A DNA stretch of 64,000 bases, from positions 1 to 64,000 of the forward strand of contig JAIUNW010000016.1 of assembly GCA_020161535.1 (NCBI GenBank). The letters run 5' to 3'. Of the stretch, positions 25,305 to 34,054 are shown piece by piece. The DNA is from Bacteroidota bacterium. GTDB taxonomy: Bacteria; Bacteroidota; Bacteroidia; Chitinophagales; Chitinophagaceae. Position 1 is the stretch's first letter; every line of letters begins with the position of its first letter. Under the pieces are notes generated by a model. That model was not told the DNA's origin, made no database searches, and saw nothing but the letters and a program-made list of their open reading frames with translations. The position numbers were made by a program, and so were the translations under genes.

Positions 25305-27479
25305 ATGAAAAAGGTCATCAATATAAACTTCCAGGGTCGGGTGATTCCCATCGAGGAAACTGCCTATGAACTGCTGAAGCAATATACCGAGAGCCTCAGA
25401 ATCTATTTTGCGAACGAAGATGGCAGGAATGAGATTCTCAACGACATCGAAAGCCGCATTGCCGAGCTCTTTTCCGACCGGCTCAAAAAAGGCGCTACCT
25501 GTATCACCGACGACGATGTGAATGCCATCATCGCCAATATGGGTCGCCCCGAAGATTTTGAAGCCGCCGATGCTGACCTGGGCAGCCAGCCGCAAAGTGC
25601 TTACAGCGCACAAAGCAGCCAGCAAAACAATTCATCTTCGCAGACTGGTCAATCGACCGTACCACCGCAGGGCTTTTACCGCCGCGGTCGTTTCAGTCGC
25701 AACGCCGACGACAAAATCATTGGTGGTGTATGTAGCGGCCTGGCCAATTACCTCGGCCTAGACCCGGCCATTATGCGCATCGTATTCGTATTGCTGTTCG
25801 GCGCTTTGTTCTGGATCTATATATTACTGTGGATCATCGTGCCTTCAGAATCGATGACGTCCAATATCACCAAGCGTTTGTATAGAAACCCTGACGACAA
25901 AGTCATTGCCGGTGTTTGCGGCGGACTCGCTTCTTATTTCGATATCCAGGCCTGGATTCCCCGCCTCATATTTGCCTTGCCCATTGTACTCGGTATTGTC
26001 GGCGGTAGCTTCAACGCCATGTTCTGGGATTGGGACTGGAGTTTTGGTCCGCGGATCATCAGCTCCGGCCTGGGCTCCACCCTCTTCATTGTATATGTAG
26101 TGTTGTGGATCGCGGTACCATACGCCAGCACCGCTGCGCAAAAACTGGAGATGAAAGGCGAACGCATCGACCTGAATTCCATTCGTGATACCGTAAAGGA
26201 AGACTTACAGGGTTTTAAATCTCGCGCCCAGAACTGGGGTAACGAAGTGAAACAAACTGCCCAACAATATGGCAGCCAGGGAATGCAGTACGGCGCTGAA
26301 TTTGGCCGGTCTGCCGGCAACGCGAGGTCTGGCGTCGGAAACGTAATTGGCATCATCTTTAAAGCCTTCTTCCTCTTCATCGCCGCCATCATTGCCCTGG
26401 CACTGTTTGGTGTGTTGATGGGTATTCTCTTCGGTGGCATGGCCGTGTTCCCCATCAAAGATTTCTTTTTGGAAGGCTTCTGGCAGAACGCATTCGCCTG
26501 GCTGAGCCTCCTGCTATTTTTGGGGGTGCCAATCATTGCCCTGATCACCTGGCTGGTACGCCGCATCATGGGTGTAAGAAGCCAGAACCGTTACCTCGGT
26601 TATACCTTCTCGAGCCTGTGGTTTATCGGCCTGCTTTGCACCATCTTTCTGTTCAGCGCCTTCTTTCGCAATTTCAAAAACCGCGCAGGGGTGGAAGAGC
26701 AGATCGCCATCACCCAGCCCGCAAACAATAAACTCTATATCGAATCAGTAGGCGCAACAACGCATTATTACAGCGACGATGCCTTTTTCGATTGGGATGG
26801 TGATGCACCTTTCTATGGACTCAGCCACGACAGCGTGATGATGAAAAACGTTCGCGTCAACGTTGTAAAAAGCAAAGACTCTTTGTATCACTTGTATTCT
26901 GTGCGCTTCAGCCGCAGCAATACCAATAGCAAAGCGAAAGAGCTGGCACAACGCATCAACTTTCCGGTGACACAAAAAGACAGCCTGATTGAATTGCCCC
27001 GGGGTTTCGCGATTACCAGCAAAGATAAATTTCGCAACCAGCAGGTCATGATTGTTGTGGAAGTGCCGATCGGCAAAAAAATTCAGCTCGATCGCAGCCT
27101 CGAAGAATTTGACTGGTTCAATATCAACGCCAATCGCCGCCGTGGTTTTAATGTAGAGTGGGATAACGACGATTGGGGAAATAGCCTCGGGTGGACAAGC
27201 AATGTGGAATATGTAATGACCCGCGACGGGCTGACGCGCACCAACGACCTCGACCCGGTTGAATTGAAAGAAGGTCGCTTCAAATTCAAGATCAAAGACA
27301 ATGGTGTGCAGATTGAAGGCGAAGGCACCATCAACACAGATAGCACCCAATTTAAAAAACACAAAGGGAAAACAAAACCCGCCGATGAAAAAGAAGACGA
27401 AACCGTTTCGCTTCGCCCACACAGCGGATCTGTTTCCACCGATGTATCACCGCTTTTAATGCTCAGTAGTTATTTGTAA
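25305..27479 (+). CDS. PspC-domain membrane stress protein
   Basis: A 724-residue membrane protein. Residues 1-90 form a soluble N-terminal domain (M-K-K-V-I-N-I-N-F start) found ahead of PspC in this phylum. Two PspC domains follow: D-D-K-I-I-G-G-V-C-S-G-L-A (about 136-148) and D-D-K-V-I-A-G-V-C-G-G-L-A (about 196-208), each with membrane helices. Further helices lie around 345-450, and a large C-terminal domain of adhesin-like beta strands follows. It is probably an envelope-stress sensor or membrane stabiliser, controlled by the PadR protein encoded just upstream. A strong terminator follows. Confidence 0.88.
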   Translation: MKKVININFQGRVIPIEETAYELLKQYTESLRIYFANEDGRNEILNDIESRIAELFSDRLKKGATCITDDDVNAIIANMGRPEDFEAADADLGSQPQSAYSAQSSQQNNSSSQTGQSTVPPQGFYRRGRFSRNADDKIIGGVCSGLANYLGLDPAIMRIVFVLLFGALFWIYILLWIIVPSESMTSNITKRLYRNPDDKVIAGVCGGLASYFDIQAWIPRLIFALPIVLGIVGGSFNAMFWDWDWSFGPRIISSGLGSTLFIVYVVLWIAVPYASTAAQKLEMKGERIDLNSIRDTVKEDLQGFKSRAQNWGNEVKQTAQQYGSQGMQYGAEFGRSAGNARSGVGNVIGIIFKAFFLFIAAIIALALFGVLMGILFGGMAVFPIKDFFLEGFWQNAFAWLSLLLFLGVPIIALITWLVRRIMGVRSQNRYLGYTFSSLWFIGLLCTIFLFSAFFRNFKNRAGVEEQIAITQPANNKLYIESVGATTHYYSDDAFFDWDGDAPFYGLSHDSVMMKNVRVNVVKSKDSLYHLYSVRFSRSNTNSKAKELAQRINFPVTQKDSLIELPRGFAITSKDKFRNQQVMIVVEVPIGKKIQLDRSLEEFDWFNINANRRRGFNVEWDNDDWGNSLGWTSNVEYVMTRDGLTRTNDLDPVELKEGRFKFKIKDNGVQIEGEGTINTDSTQFKKHKGKTKPADEKEDETVSLRPHSGSVSTDVSPLLMLSSYL

Positions 27480-27531
27480 CAGTAAACAACCCGGCCGCCG
27501 ATCGGATGGTTGGCGGGGTTGAAGTTGGAAC

Positions 27532-27563
27532 ATCCCCGGAGTGGTATCCGGGGATTTTTTTTT
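27532..27563 (+). terminator. Rho-independent terminator after the PspC gene
   Basis: A perfect nine-pair stem (27532-27540 with 27547-27555), loop GTGGTA, followed by nine T residues (27555-27563). It ends the padR-pspC transcript. Confidence 0.9.
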
Positions 27564-27644
27564 CGATCATCTTTTCTCTCAACGCATTGCCGTAAATTAT
27601 GATCGACAAACCGAATCAATGCATCGACTAAGATTTACCCCGTA

Positions 27645-28277
27645 ATGATGCCAGCTAAAACCCGGGTAGCGCTGATCGACGACCATGTTTTGTTTCGCGA
27701 AGGACTCGTGCGCATCATCGTTGGGTTCGAACATTTCGAAGTGATAAACGAATCTACCAACGGCAACGATTACGCCGAACAAATGAAAAGCATTGAAGCG
27801 CCCGACATTGTTGTGTTGGATATTAGTATGCCACAGATGAATGGTTTCGAAACACTCGACTGGATTCGCCGCCACCAGCCAGATACCCGTATGCTCATCT
27901 TAAGTATGCTTGAAAGTGAAACGGCCGTGGTACAACTGCTCAAAGCGGGCGCCCATGGCTTTTTGTCGAAAGATGCTGAGCCGGATGAATTGCGGCAATG
28001 CCTGGAAGACATCCGCGACAAAGGCTACGCCATCCACGGCCATAAAATTTTGCTGCCAAAACAAAAAGGCACGCTGTTAACGTCGAAAGAAAGAGAGTTT
28101 ATTTCATTGGCCTGCACTGAATTGACCTATCGCGAAATCGCTGAAAAATTGAACATGAGTGCCAGGAGTGTTGACGGCTACCGCGACCAGTTGTTCACGA
28201 AATTAAACGTAACCAGCCGCGTCGGACTGGTGCTATATGCCGTTAGGAATGGTATTGTAATGGTACAGGGCTTGTAA
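27645..28277 (+). CDS. NarL/LuxR-type response regulator
   Basis: A 210-residue two-component response regulator. The receiver domain has the acidic pair D12-D13, the phospho-acceptor D59 in V-V-L-D-I-S-M-P, and K109 in L-S-K-D. The C-terminal LuxR-type HTH runs from about 147 to 205 with L-T-S-K-E-R-E-F and L-T-Y-R-E-I-A-E-K-L. No histidine kinase is adjacent, so the partner is unknown. Two ATG codons in a row (27645, 27648) are possible starts. The last 45 bases overlap the 3' end of the convergent HAD gene. Confidence 0.9.
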   Translation: MMPAKTRVALIDDHVLFREGLVRIIVGFEHFEVINESTNGNDYAEQMKSIEAPDIVVLDISMPQMNGFETLDWIRRHQPDTRMLILSMLESETAVVQLLKAGAHGFLSKDAEPDELRQCLEDIRDKGYAIHGHKILLPKQKGTLLTSKEREFISLACTELTYREIAEKLNMSARSVDGYRDQLFTKLNVTSRVGLVLYAVRNGIVMVQGL

Positions 28278-28952
28278 AATACCACCGGCTCCGTGGCGCT
28301 GGGCCTGGAAAACCTGGCTTTGTCCCGCGGTCGCTTCAATCAAGCGCTGCTCGGCACCACCCACTACCACGCCACGATAGCCGGTTTGAAAAAGCGACAA
28401 ATCATTCAGGGTATCGCCTGCCACCAGCACTTCGTCTTCCGGTACGTGCAACATCTCCATCAGGTGCCTTAAGGTAAAGCCTTTGTTGACGCCGCCTGGC
28501 AGCACATCGATGTATTTTCCTGCAGAAACGGTGACTTCACAACCGATCTCGGCCGCGCGCCGTTCAACGGCTGACACATCAATACCGGGATCTAAAAAAT
28601 AAGAAACCCGGCGCTCCATCGGTACCGGCTGCAGCCGAAGTGCCGGCAGATCGGCCATTTTTTGGTGCACCGCTTCCGCGCCCGGCCATCTTTTCTCAAT
28701 TTCCGAATGCAAGGGCTCGATGGGTTCGAGGCTATGGCCATCCACCACGGTGGCGCCCACATCAGCAATAATATAGTGAGGATTGGGGATAAAGGGATCG
28801 TCCAGCAGCGGTTGTACCGTACCCATTCCACGTCCGGTTACAAAAACAAGGGTCACCGCCGGGTTCGCTGCAATCAACCGGTAGAGCTCTTCTTTCTCTT
28901 GTTGATTGCCACCTAAAAAGGTTCCATCCAGGTCAGAAGCCAATAACAACAT
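28233..28952 (-). CDS. HAD-family (sucrose-phosphatase-like) hydrolase
   Basis: A 239-residue phosphatase of HAD class IIB. Motif I is S-D-L-D-G-T near the N-terminus, motif II V-T-G-R-G, the Lys of motif III lies in G-V-N-K-G-F-T-L, and motif IV is A-G-D-T-L-N-D. The cap and the P-G-G-V-N-K-G spacing resemble sucrose-6-phosphate or related sugar-phosphate phosphatases. I prefer the ATG at 28952; one at 28970 adds six residues and is equally possible. No partner sugar-phosphate synthase lies nearby, so the substrate is unsure. Confidence 0.82.
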   Translation of the reverse strand: MLLLASDLDGTFLGGNQQEKEELYRLIAANPAVTLVFVTGRGMGTVQPLLDDPFIPNPHYIIADVGATVVDGHSLEPIEPLHSEIEKRWPGAEAVHQKMADLPALRLQPVPMERRVSYFLDPGIDVSAVERRAAEIGCEVTVSAGKYIDVLPGGVNKGFTLRHLMEMLHVPEDEVLVAGDTLNDLSLFQTGYRGVVVGGAEQRLIEATAGQSQVFQAQRHGAGGILQALYHYNTIPNGI

Positions 28953-29016
28953 ATGCACGAATTTAATCATTTCAGGGGGTAACAGGATATATTCCGCTCA
29001 ATTTTAACCTATTAAT

Positions 29017-29024
29017 TAATTTTG
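29017..29024 (+). promoter_or_regulatory. Promoter -7 element (TAATTTTG)
   Basis: TAATTTTG fits TAnnTTTG and ends 15 bases before the gcvT ATG at 29040, implying a leader of only about ten bases. The -33 box is not clear. Confidence 0.45.
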
Positions 29025-29039
29025 CGACACAAGAATAAC

Positions 29040-30125
29040 ATGAAAAACACGCCTTTTACCGCAAAACACCTGGCCCTTGGTGCTAAAATGGCACCTTTTG
29101 CCGGCTACAACATGCCCATTTCTTACACTGGAATTAACGATGAGCACGCCGCCGTTCGTACAAATGCCGGCGTTTTTGATGTGAGTCATATGGGAGAATT
29201 TATCCTGAAGGGGCCCGATGCGCTCGACCTGATTCAGCGCATCACCACCAACGATGCGTCCAAACTCACCGCGGGCAAGGCCCAGTACAGTGCGCTCACC
29301 AACAAAGAGGGTGGTATTGTCGACGACCTGATTGTGTATTGCATCGAAGAAAACAAGGTATATATGCTGGTGGTGAATGCCAGCAATATCGAAAAAGACT
29401 GGAATTGGATCAGCAGCTTCAACAGCAAGAACGTGGAGATGCACAATATTTCAGAAAAGACCTGCCTGCTGGCCATCCAGGGACCCAATGCCTGCAAGAT
29501 CCTGCAGCCGCTCACCGACCTTGACATCCTCAACCTCAAATACTACACGTTTGCGAAAGGCGAATTTGCCGGCGTAAAAAATGTGCTGGTCAGCGCCACT
29601 GGTTATACCGGCGCGGGCGGCGTGGAGATTTATTTTGAAGACAGTGATGGCGCAGCCGATAAAATCTGGGAGGCAATTTTTGAAGCAGGCAAGGCCAGCG
29701 GCATCAAACCGATCGGCCTCGGCGCCCGCGATACCCTGCGGTTGGAAATGGGCTATTGCCTCTATGGCAATGATATCGACGATAGCACTAGTCCGCTGGA
29801 AGGCGGACTCGGCTGGATCACGAAATTCAGCAAATCCTTCACCGCCAGCGACATCCTCGCTGCCCAAAAGGAAGCCGGTGTAGGCCGTAAACTGGTTGGC
29901 TTTGAAATGGTCGACAAAGGCATTCCGCGGCACGACTATCTGATAGAAGACGAGGCTGGTCGCGTGATCGGCAAGGTAACCAGCGGCACCCAGGCACCCA
30001 GCCTCGGCAAGGCCATTGGTATGGGTTATGTAGAAACCAGTTACGCTGCACCCGGATCGGAGATCCGCATCGCAGTGCGCGACAAAAAACTCAAGGCGGT
30101 GGTTACTAAAATGCCTTTCGCTTAA
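29040..30125 (+). CDS. gcvT: Glycine cleavage system aminomethyltransferase (T protein)
   Basis: A 361-residue cytoplasmic enzyme that moves the methylene group from the H protein to tetrahydrofolate. The start M-K-N-T-P is chosen at ATG 29040 because it fits the normal family N-terminus; a TTG 18 bases earlier lies inside the promoter core. Conserved blocks include F-A-G-Y-N-M-P, G-V-F-D-V-S-H-M-G-E, Y-T-G-A-G-G-V-E-I-Y and G-L-G-A-R-D-T-L-R-L-E. The other glycine cleavage genes are not in the window. Confidence 0.95.
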   Translation: MKNTPFTAKHLALGAKMAPFAGYNMPISYTGINDEHAAVRTNAGVFDVSHMGEFILKGPDALDLIQRITTNDASKLTAGKAQYSALTNKEGGIVDDLIVYCIEENKVYMLVVNASNIEKDWNWISSFNSKNVEMHNISEKTCLLAIQGPNACKILQPLTDLDILNLKYYTFAKGEFAGVKNVLVSATGYTGAGGVEIYFEDSDGAADKIWEAIFEAGKASGIKPIGLGARDTLRLEMGYCLYGNDIDDSTSPLEGGLGWITKFSKSFTASDILAAQKEAGVGRKLVGFEMVDKGIPRHDYLIEDEAGRVIGKVTSGTQAPSLGKAIGMGYVETSYAAPGSEIRIAVRDKKLKAVVTKMPFA

Positions 30126-30206
30126 GTCGTTTAACCAACTTAATAGCGATAGTAATAATTTGGTGTAGTTTTTGGTGTTGACAACCAAACCCTTATTCCA
30201 TTTCCT

Positions 30207-30680
30207 ATGCCGACAATTCACCTGACGACCTTTGTCAAAGCCCCACCTGCCCGCGTTTTCGACCTGAGCAGAAGCATTGAAGTGCATAAAAAATCGATGA
30301 GCCATACCGGCGAAGAAGCCGTTGCCGGCACCCGCATGGGCCTCATCAATCTCGATGAAACAGTTACCTGGAAAGCCAAACACCTGGGTAAGCAGCGCCT
30401 GCTGAAGTCGAAGATCACCACTATGAAAAAGAATGAGGCCTTCACCGACGAAATGCTGGAGGGCGATTTTCGCAGCATGCGGCACGAACACCATTTCAAA
30501 CCCATCGAGAACGGCACGCTGATGATTGATTATTTCAATTACGAAATGCCCTTTGGCCTGGTGGGTAAAATGATCGATCGTTTCTACCTGCGCAAATACA
30601 TGACCCGCCTGCTCGAAACGCGCAACGAACATATCCGGCAACTGGCGGAATCCGAGCAATGGAAACGCTTTCTCGATTAA
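30207..30680 (+). CDS. SRPBCC-family protein
   Basis: A 157-residue protein with the START/SRPBCC lipid- or ligand-binding fold: T-F-V-K-A-P-P-A-R-V-F-D-L first strand and helix, central strands containing W-K-A-K-H-L-G, and a long C-terminal helix starting near I-D-R-F-Y-L-R-K-Y-M. No enzyme residues are recognisable. It lies between gcvT (81 bases before) and comB (48 bases after) on one strand. The ligand is unknown. Confidence 0.75.
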   Translation: MPTIHLTTFVKAPPARVFDLSRSIEVHKKSMSHTGEEAVAGTRMGLINLDETVTWKAKHLGKQRLLKSKITTMKKNEAFTDEMLEGDFRSMRHEHHFKPIENGTLMIDYFNYEMPFGLVGKMIDRFYLRKYMTRLLETRNEHIRQLAESEQWKRFLD

Positions 30681-30714
30681 GCGTCTCGACTCCGCAGCAC
30701 TGCACTTTATACCC

Positions 30715-30722
30715 TATTTTTG
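30715..30722 (+). promoter_or_regulatory. Possible promoter -7 element (TATTTTTG)
   Basis: TATTTTTG matches TAnnTTTG but ends only six bases before the comB ATG, which would give a leaderless or near-leaderless message. This is weaker than the other promoter calls. Confidence 0.3.
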
Positions 30723-30728
30723 CTGCCC

Positions 30729-31460
30729 ATGAGCAAGCAACCGCAACTATTCACTTCCCTGTCGCCCGCCCTTCTGCACCTATACGACCTGAGCGACAGT
30801 ATCGTAGTGATTATTGATGTGCTTCGCGCTACTTCCACCATTGCCACTGCCTTGTACAATGGCGCAGCCGCTATCATACCGGTCGACTCCGTGCCATTGT
30901 GCATCGAGATTGGCGAACAGATCGGCGGCATCACGGCAGGAGAAAGAGATGGTAAAGTGGCGGATGGCTTGTTGTATGGCAATTCTCCTTTTGAATACCC
31001 GCGGTCTTTCATCGAAGGCAAAACCCTGGTATTGACCACCACCAATGGCACTAAATTGCTGCACATGGCCCTAGCCAACGGGGCCCCGCAGGTGATTACC
31101 GGTTCCTTTCCCAACCTGTCGGCCGTCTGCGATTTTCTGTTGGCCCAAAACCGGAATGTGGTACTGGGCTGTGCGGCCTGGAAAGACCGGGTGAACCTGG
31201 AAGACAGCCTTTTTGCCGGCGCCGTTGTAAATCGCATACGACACGCGTTCAGCATTAATTGCGACTCTTCGCAGATGGTGGAAGCGCTGTATTTGTCCGC
31301 CAAAAACGACCTGTTCGAGTTCATGAAAACCCACAACGCTTCGCACTACCACCGGCTGAGCGGCTACGGGCTCGAAAAAGACATCCGCTATTGCTTAACG
31401 GCAGATTCAGCCCCGGTGGTTCCTGTATTCGGCAACGGAAAATTATTGCCGGCCACCTGA
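30729..31460 (+). CDS. comB: 2-phosphosulfolactate phosphatase family protein
   Basis: A 243-residue protein of the ComB family, which in methanogens dephosphorylates 2-phosphosulfolactate during coenzyme M synthesis. Characteristic segments are V-V-I-I-D-V-L-R-A-T-S-T near residue 27, then G-E-R-D-G-K, T-T-N-G-T-K and C-A-A-W-K-D. I chose the ATG at 30729 over a TTG nine bases earlier. No other coenzyme M genes are seen, so the bacterial role may be sulfolactate metabolism or something else. Its stop is 1 base before the next gene's start. Confidence 0.88.
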   Translation: MSKQPQLFTSLSPALLHLYDLSDSIVVIIDVLRATSTIATALYNGAAAIIPVDSVPLCIEIGEQIGGITAGERDGKVADGLLYGNSPFEYPRSFIEGKTLVLTTTNGTKLLHMALANGAPQVITGSFPNLSAVCDFLLAQNRNVVLGCAAWKDRVNLEDSLFAGAVVNRIRHAFSINCDSSQMVEALYLSAKNDLFEFMKTHNASHYHRLSGYGLEKDIRYCLTADSAPVVPVFGNGKLLPAT

Positions 31461-31461
31461 T

Positions 31462-31812
31462 ATGCCCCCCATGTTCGAAAACGCCAACCAGCCCCTGCTC
31501 AGTCGCCGCCGCTTTGTGAAGCGGCTGGCCTTTAACCTGTTGTTAAGCATGTTCGTGATTTCCATTTGCCTGCTGATTGGGGTTTTTGGGTTTCACCTGA
31601 TCAACGACAACAGCTGGATCGATTCCTTGCACAATGCATCGATGCTGTTGGGCGGCATGGGACCCGTGGTGGAAATGCACAGCGACAAGGCAAAATTGTT
31701 TTCGTCGGCCTACGCCCTGTTTAGTGGTGTTATTTTCATCACCAATATCGGGTTGTTGCTGGCACCCGTGATTCACCGCATCCTGCACCGCTTTCACGTG
31801 CAAAACAGCTAG
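31462..31812 (+). CDS. Small membrane protein with potassium-channel-like layout
   Basis: A 116-residue membrane protein with two strong helices (about residues 22-46 and 78-102) separated by a short segment S-W-I-D-S-L-H-N-A-S-M-L-L-G-G-M-G-P. This helix-pore loop-helix order resembles a two-TM potassium channel, with G-G-M-G-P where channels have T-V-G-Y-G. I infer a channel-related but filter-degenerate family; it may be no channel at all. It follows comB by one base and precedes feoB by 64 bases. Confidence 0.6.
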   Translation: MPPMFENANQPLLSRRRFVKRLAFNLLLSMFVISICLLIGVFGFHLINDNSWIDSLHNASMLLGGMGPVVEMHSDKAKLFSSAYALFSGVIFITNIGLLLAPVIHRILHRFHVQNS

Positions 31813-31848
31813 TTCCCGAAATCGTAAGGCTTCTTGCCACAACTCCAA

Positions 31849-31856
31849 TACCTTTG
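31849..31856 (+). promoter_or_regulatory. Promoter -7 element (TACCTTTG)
   Basis: TACCTTTG fits TAnnTTTG and ends 20 bases before the feoB start, the same wording and spacing as the element at 10093. The -33 box is unclear. Confidence 0.45.
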
Positions 31857-31876
31857 CCATTTAGAAGATTGAATGC

Positions 31877-34054
31877 ATGATTCAAATTGGCCTGGTTGGG
31901 AATCCGAATAGTGGCAAAAGCTCTCTTTTTAATGCATTGACGGGCTTACACCAGAAAGTCGGCAATTTTCCCGGCGTTACGGTCGATAAAAAGACCGGCA
32001 CCTCCCAGCTCACCGACCAATTGAGCGCCACCGTCATCGACTTACCCGGTACGTATAGCCTCTATCCCAAGCGGGGCGACGAATGGGTGACCTACCAGGT
32101 ACTGATGGAACAAGACCCTGAGGTAAAGGTTGATGTACTGGTCTTGTTGGCCGATGCCGCCAACCTCAAACGCAACCTGCTTTTTGTTTCACAGATCATT
32201 GACCTGAAAATTCCGGTGGTGGTGGCGCTGACCATGATGGATTTGGCGCGCAGCAAGGGGATGGTGATTGATACCGACGGACTCGAACGCGAACTGGGCG
32301 TGCCGGTGGTCGTGGTCAATCCGCGGAAAAACAAAGGCATCTCTCAATTAAAAAAAGTGATGGCCGCTACGGCCCTGCACCAATACCAGCCGCCGGCCCG
32401 AGATTTTATTGCGAACAGAGACCTCGCAATGACGGCTGTTGACGACATCAAAACAATAGTGGGCGGCAGAGTGAGTGATTATAAAGCCATCCACTTATTG
32501 ATCAACCACGAAAGTTTTGACCTGCCCGATCAGTTACAAAACAAAATAGAAGCGGCAGAAAAAAAGAACCAGTTCAATCCCACCAAAACGCAGGCCGAAG
32601 AAATTCTGCAACGATACACGCGCATTAAGGGGATTATGCAACAAACTGTGGTAGAGCCCGATCCGCTGCAGAAAAGTTTGTTTACCGAAAAGCTCGACAA
32701 TATTCTCATTCACCGCGTTTGGGGTTATGTGATCTTATTGCTGGTGTTGTTTTTACTTTTCCAGGCCGTATTCCTGATTGCGCAATACCCGATGGATTTT
32801 ATTGAGTGGAGCTTCGGCGCCTTTAGTAGTTGGCTCACGGGTACTTTACCTGATACCTGGTGGGCTGATTTGTTGGTGAATGGCGTGGTAGCCGGCATTG
32901 GTGGCATCGTTGTATTTGTGCCGCAAATCATGATCTTATTCGGACTCACCACCATACTGGAAGACACTGGTTATATGGCGCGGATCAGTTTCCTAACGGA
33001 TAAGCTCATGCGAAAAGTGGGACTGAATGGAAAAAGTGTGATGCCCATGATCAGCGCCTTCGCCTGTGCTGTACCAGCCATCATGAGTGCGCGCAATATT
33101 GAAAACACCAAGGAGCGCTTGTTAACCATCCTGGTAACGCCACTGATGAGTTGCAGTGCGCGATTACCGGTTTATACCATTCTGATTGCGTTGGTTATTC
33201 CCGATAAAAGAATTGCTGGGTTTTTTAGTTTGCCCGGCCTGGTGATGATGGGTCTCTACCTGTTTGGCATCGCCATGGCCATGGCGGTTGCCTGGGTGGC
33301 CAAATGGTTTATCAAATCAAAGGAGAAGAGTTTCTTTATTCTCGAACTGCCCATGTATCGCGGCCCGCGCTGGAACAATGTGCTTACTACGATGGTACAG
33401 AAGGCCCGGATTTTTGTGGTGGATGCGGGCCGGGTGATCATGATCATCAGCATGGTGTTGTGGGCGCTGAGCACGTATGGTCCGCCGACCCGAATGCAGG
33501 CCGTACAAACCGATTATGAAACGCAGCTGAAAAACTTCGACGATCGATACAACGCAGCTGGTACTACGGTGAACACGCCGGCCTTACCGCCCGAAGAAAT
33601 AGAGCAGAAGCGGGCGGTATTGGAGAAAGAATTTGGTTCTGCCAAGCTGGTGAATTCTTATGCAGGCATTTTGGGCAAGGCCATTGAACCGGTGATCCGG
33701 CCCCTGGGTTACGACTGGAAAATCGGCATTGCCCTGATCACGTCTTTTGCTGCCCGCGAAGTATTTGTGGGTACCATGGCTACGCTCTACAGTGTGGAAG
33801 ACGATGAGAGCAGCGGCGAACTTTTACTGCGTGAAAAAATGCAGCAGGCAAAAAGAGAAGACGGCACGCCCGTGTACACCCTGGCTTCGGGCGTATCGCT
33901 GATGATTTTTTACCTGCTGGCCATGCAGTGCATGAGTACCCTTGCCATTGTAAAACGCGAAACCCGCAGTTGGAAATGGCCGATGATCCAATTGGCCTAC
34001 ATGACTGCGCTGGCCTATCTTATGAGTTTATTGGCGTACCAGCTTCTCGCCTAA
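31877..34054 (+). CDS. feoB: Ferrous iron transport protein B
   Basis: A 725-residue inner-membrane Fe(II) transporter. The N-terminal G domain has G1 G-N-P-N-S-G-K-S-S (residues 8-16), G2 in F-P-G-V-T-V, and G3 D-L-P-G-T-Y-S-L. The G4 position reads M-M-D where N-x-x-D is usual, so the Asp is kept and the Asn is replaced. The membrane domain starts near residue 275 with two Gate-type repeats and conserved Cys in A-F-A-C-A-V-P and M-S-C-S-A-R. A periplasmic-type insert lies around 540-590. The 3' end overlaps the convergent thioredoxin-like gene by 35 bases. Confidence 0.94.
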   Translation: MIQIGLVGNPNSGKSSLFNALTGLHQKVGNFPGVTVDKKTGTSQLTDQLSATVIDLPGTYSLYPKRGDEWVTYQVLMEQDPEVKVDVLVLLADAANLKRNLLFVSQIIDLKIPVVVALTMMDLARSKGMVIDTDGLERELGVPVVVVNPRKNKGISQLKKVMAATALHQYQPPARDFIANRDLAMTAVDDIKTIVGGRVSDYKAIHLLINHESFDLPDQLQNKIEAAEKKNQFNPTKTQAEEILQRYTRIKGIMQQTVVEPDPLQKSLFTEKLDNILIHRVWGYVILLLVLFLLFQAVFLIAQYPMDFIEWSFGAFSSWLTGTLPDTWWADLLVNGVVAGIGGIVVFVPQIMILFGLTTILEDTGYMARISFLTDKLMRKVGLNGKSVMPMISAFACAVPAIMSARNIENTKERLLTILVTPLMSCSARLPVYTILIALVIPDKRIAGFFSLPGLVMMGLYLFGIAMAMAVAWVAKWFIKSKEKSFFILELPMYRGPRWNNVLTTMVQKARIFVVDAGRVIMIISMVLWALSTYGPPTRMQAVQTDYETQLKNFDDRYNAAGTTVNTPALPPEEIEQKRAVLEKEFGSAKLVNSYAGILGKAIEPVIRPLGYDWKIGIALITSFAAREVFVGTMATLYSVEDDESSGELLLREKMQQAKREDGTPVYTLASGVSLMIFYLLAMQCMSTLAIVKRETRSWKWPMIQLAYMTALAYLMSLLAYQLLA

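Noticed and set aside
29451..30659. A 402-codon minus-strand frame opposite gcvT and the SRPBCC gene.
   Set aside because: It spans two well-supported genes and the gap between them and has no recognisable domain.
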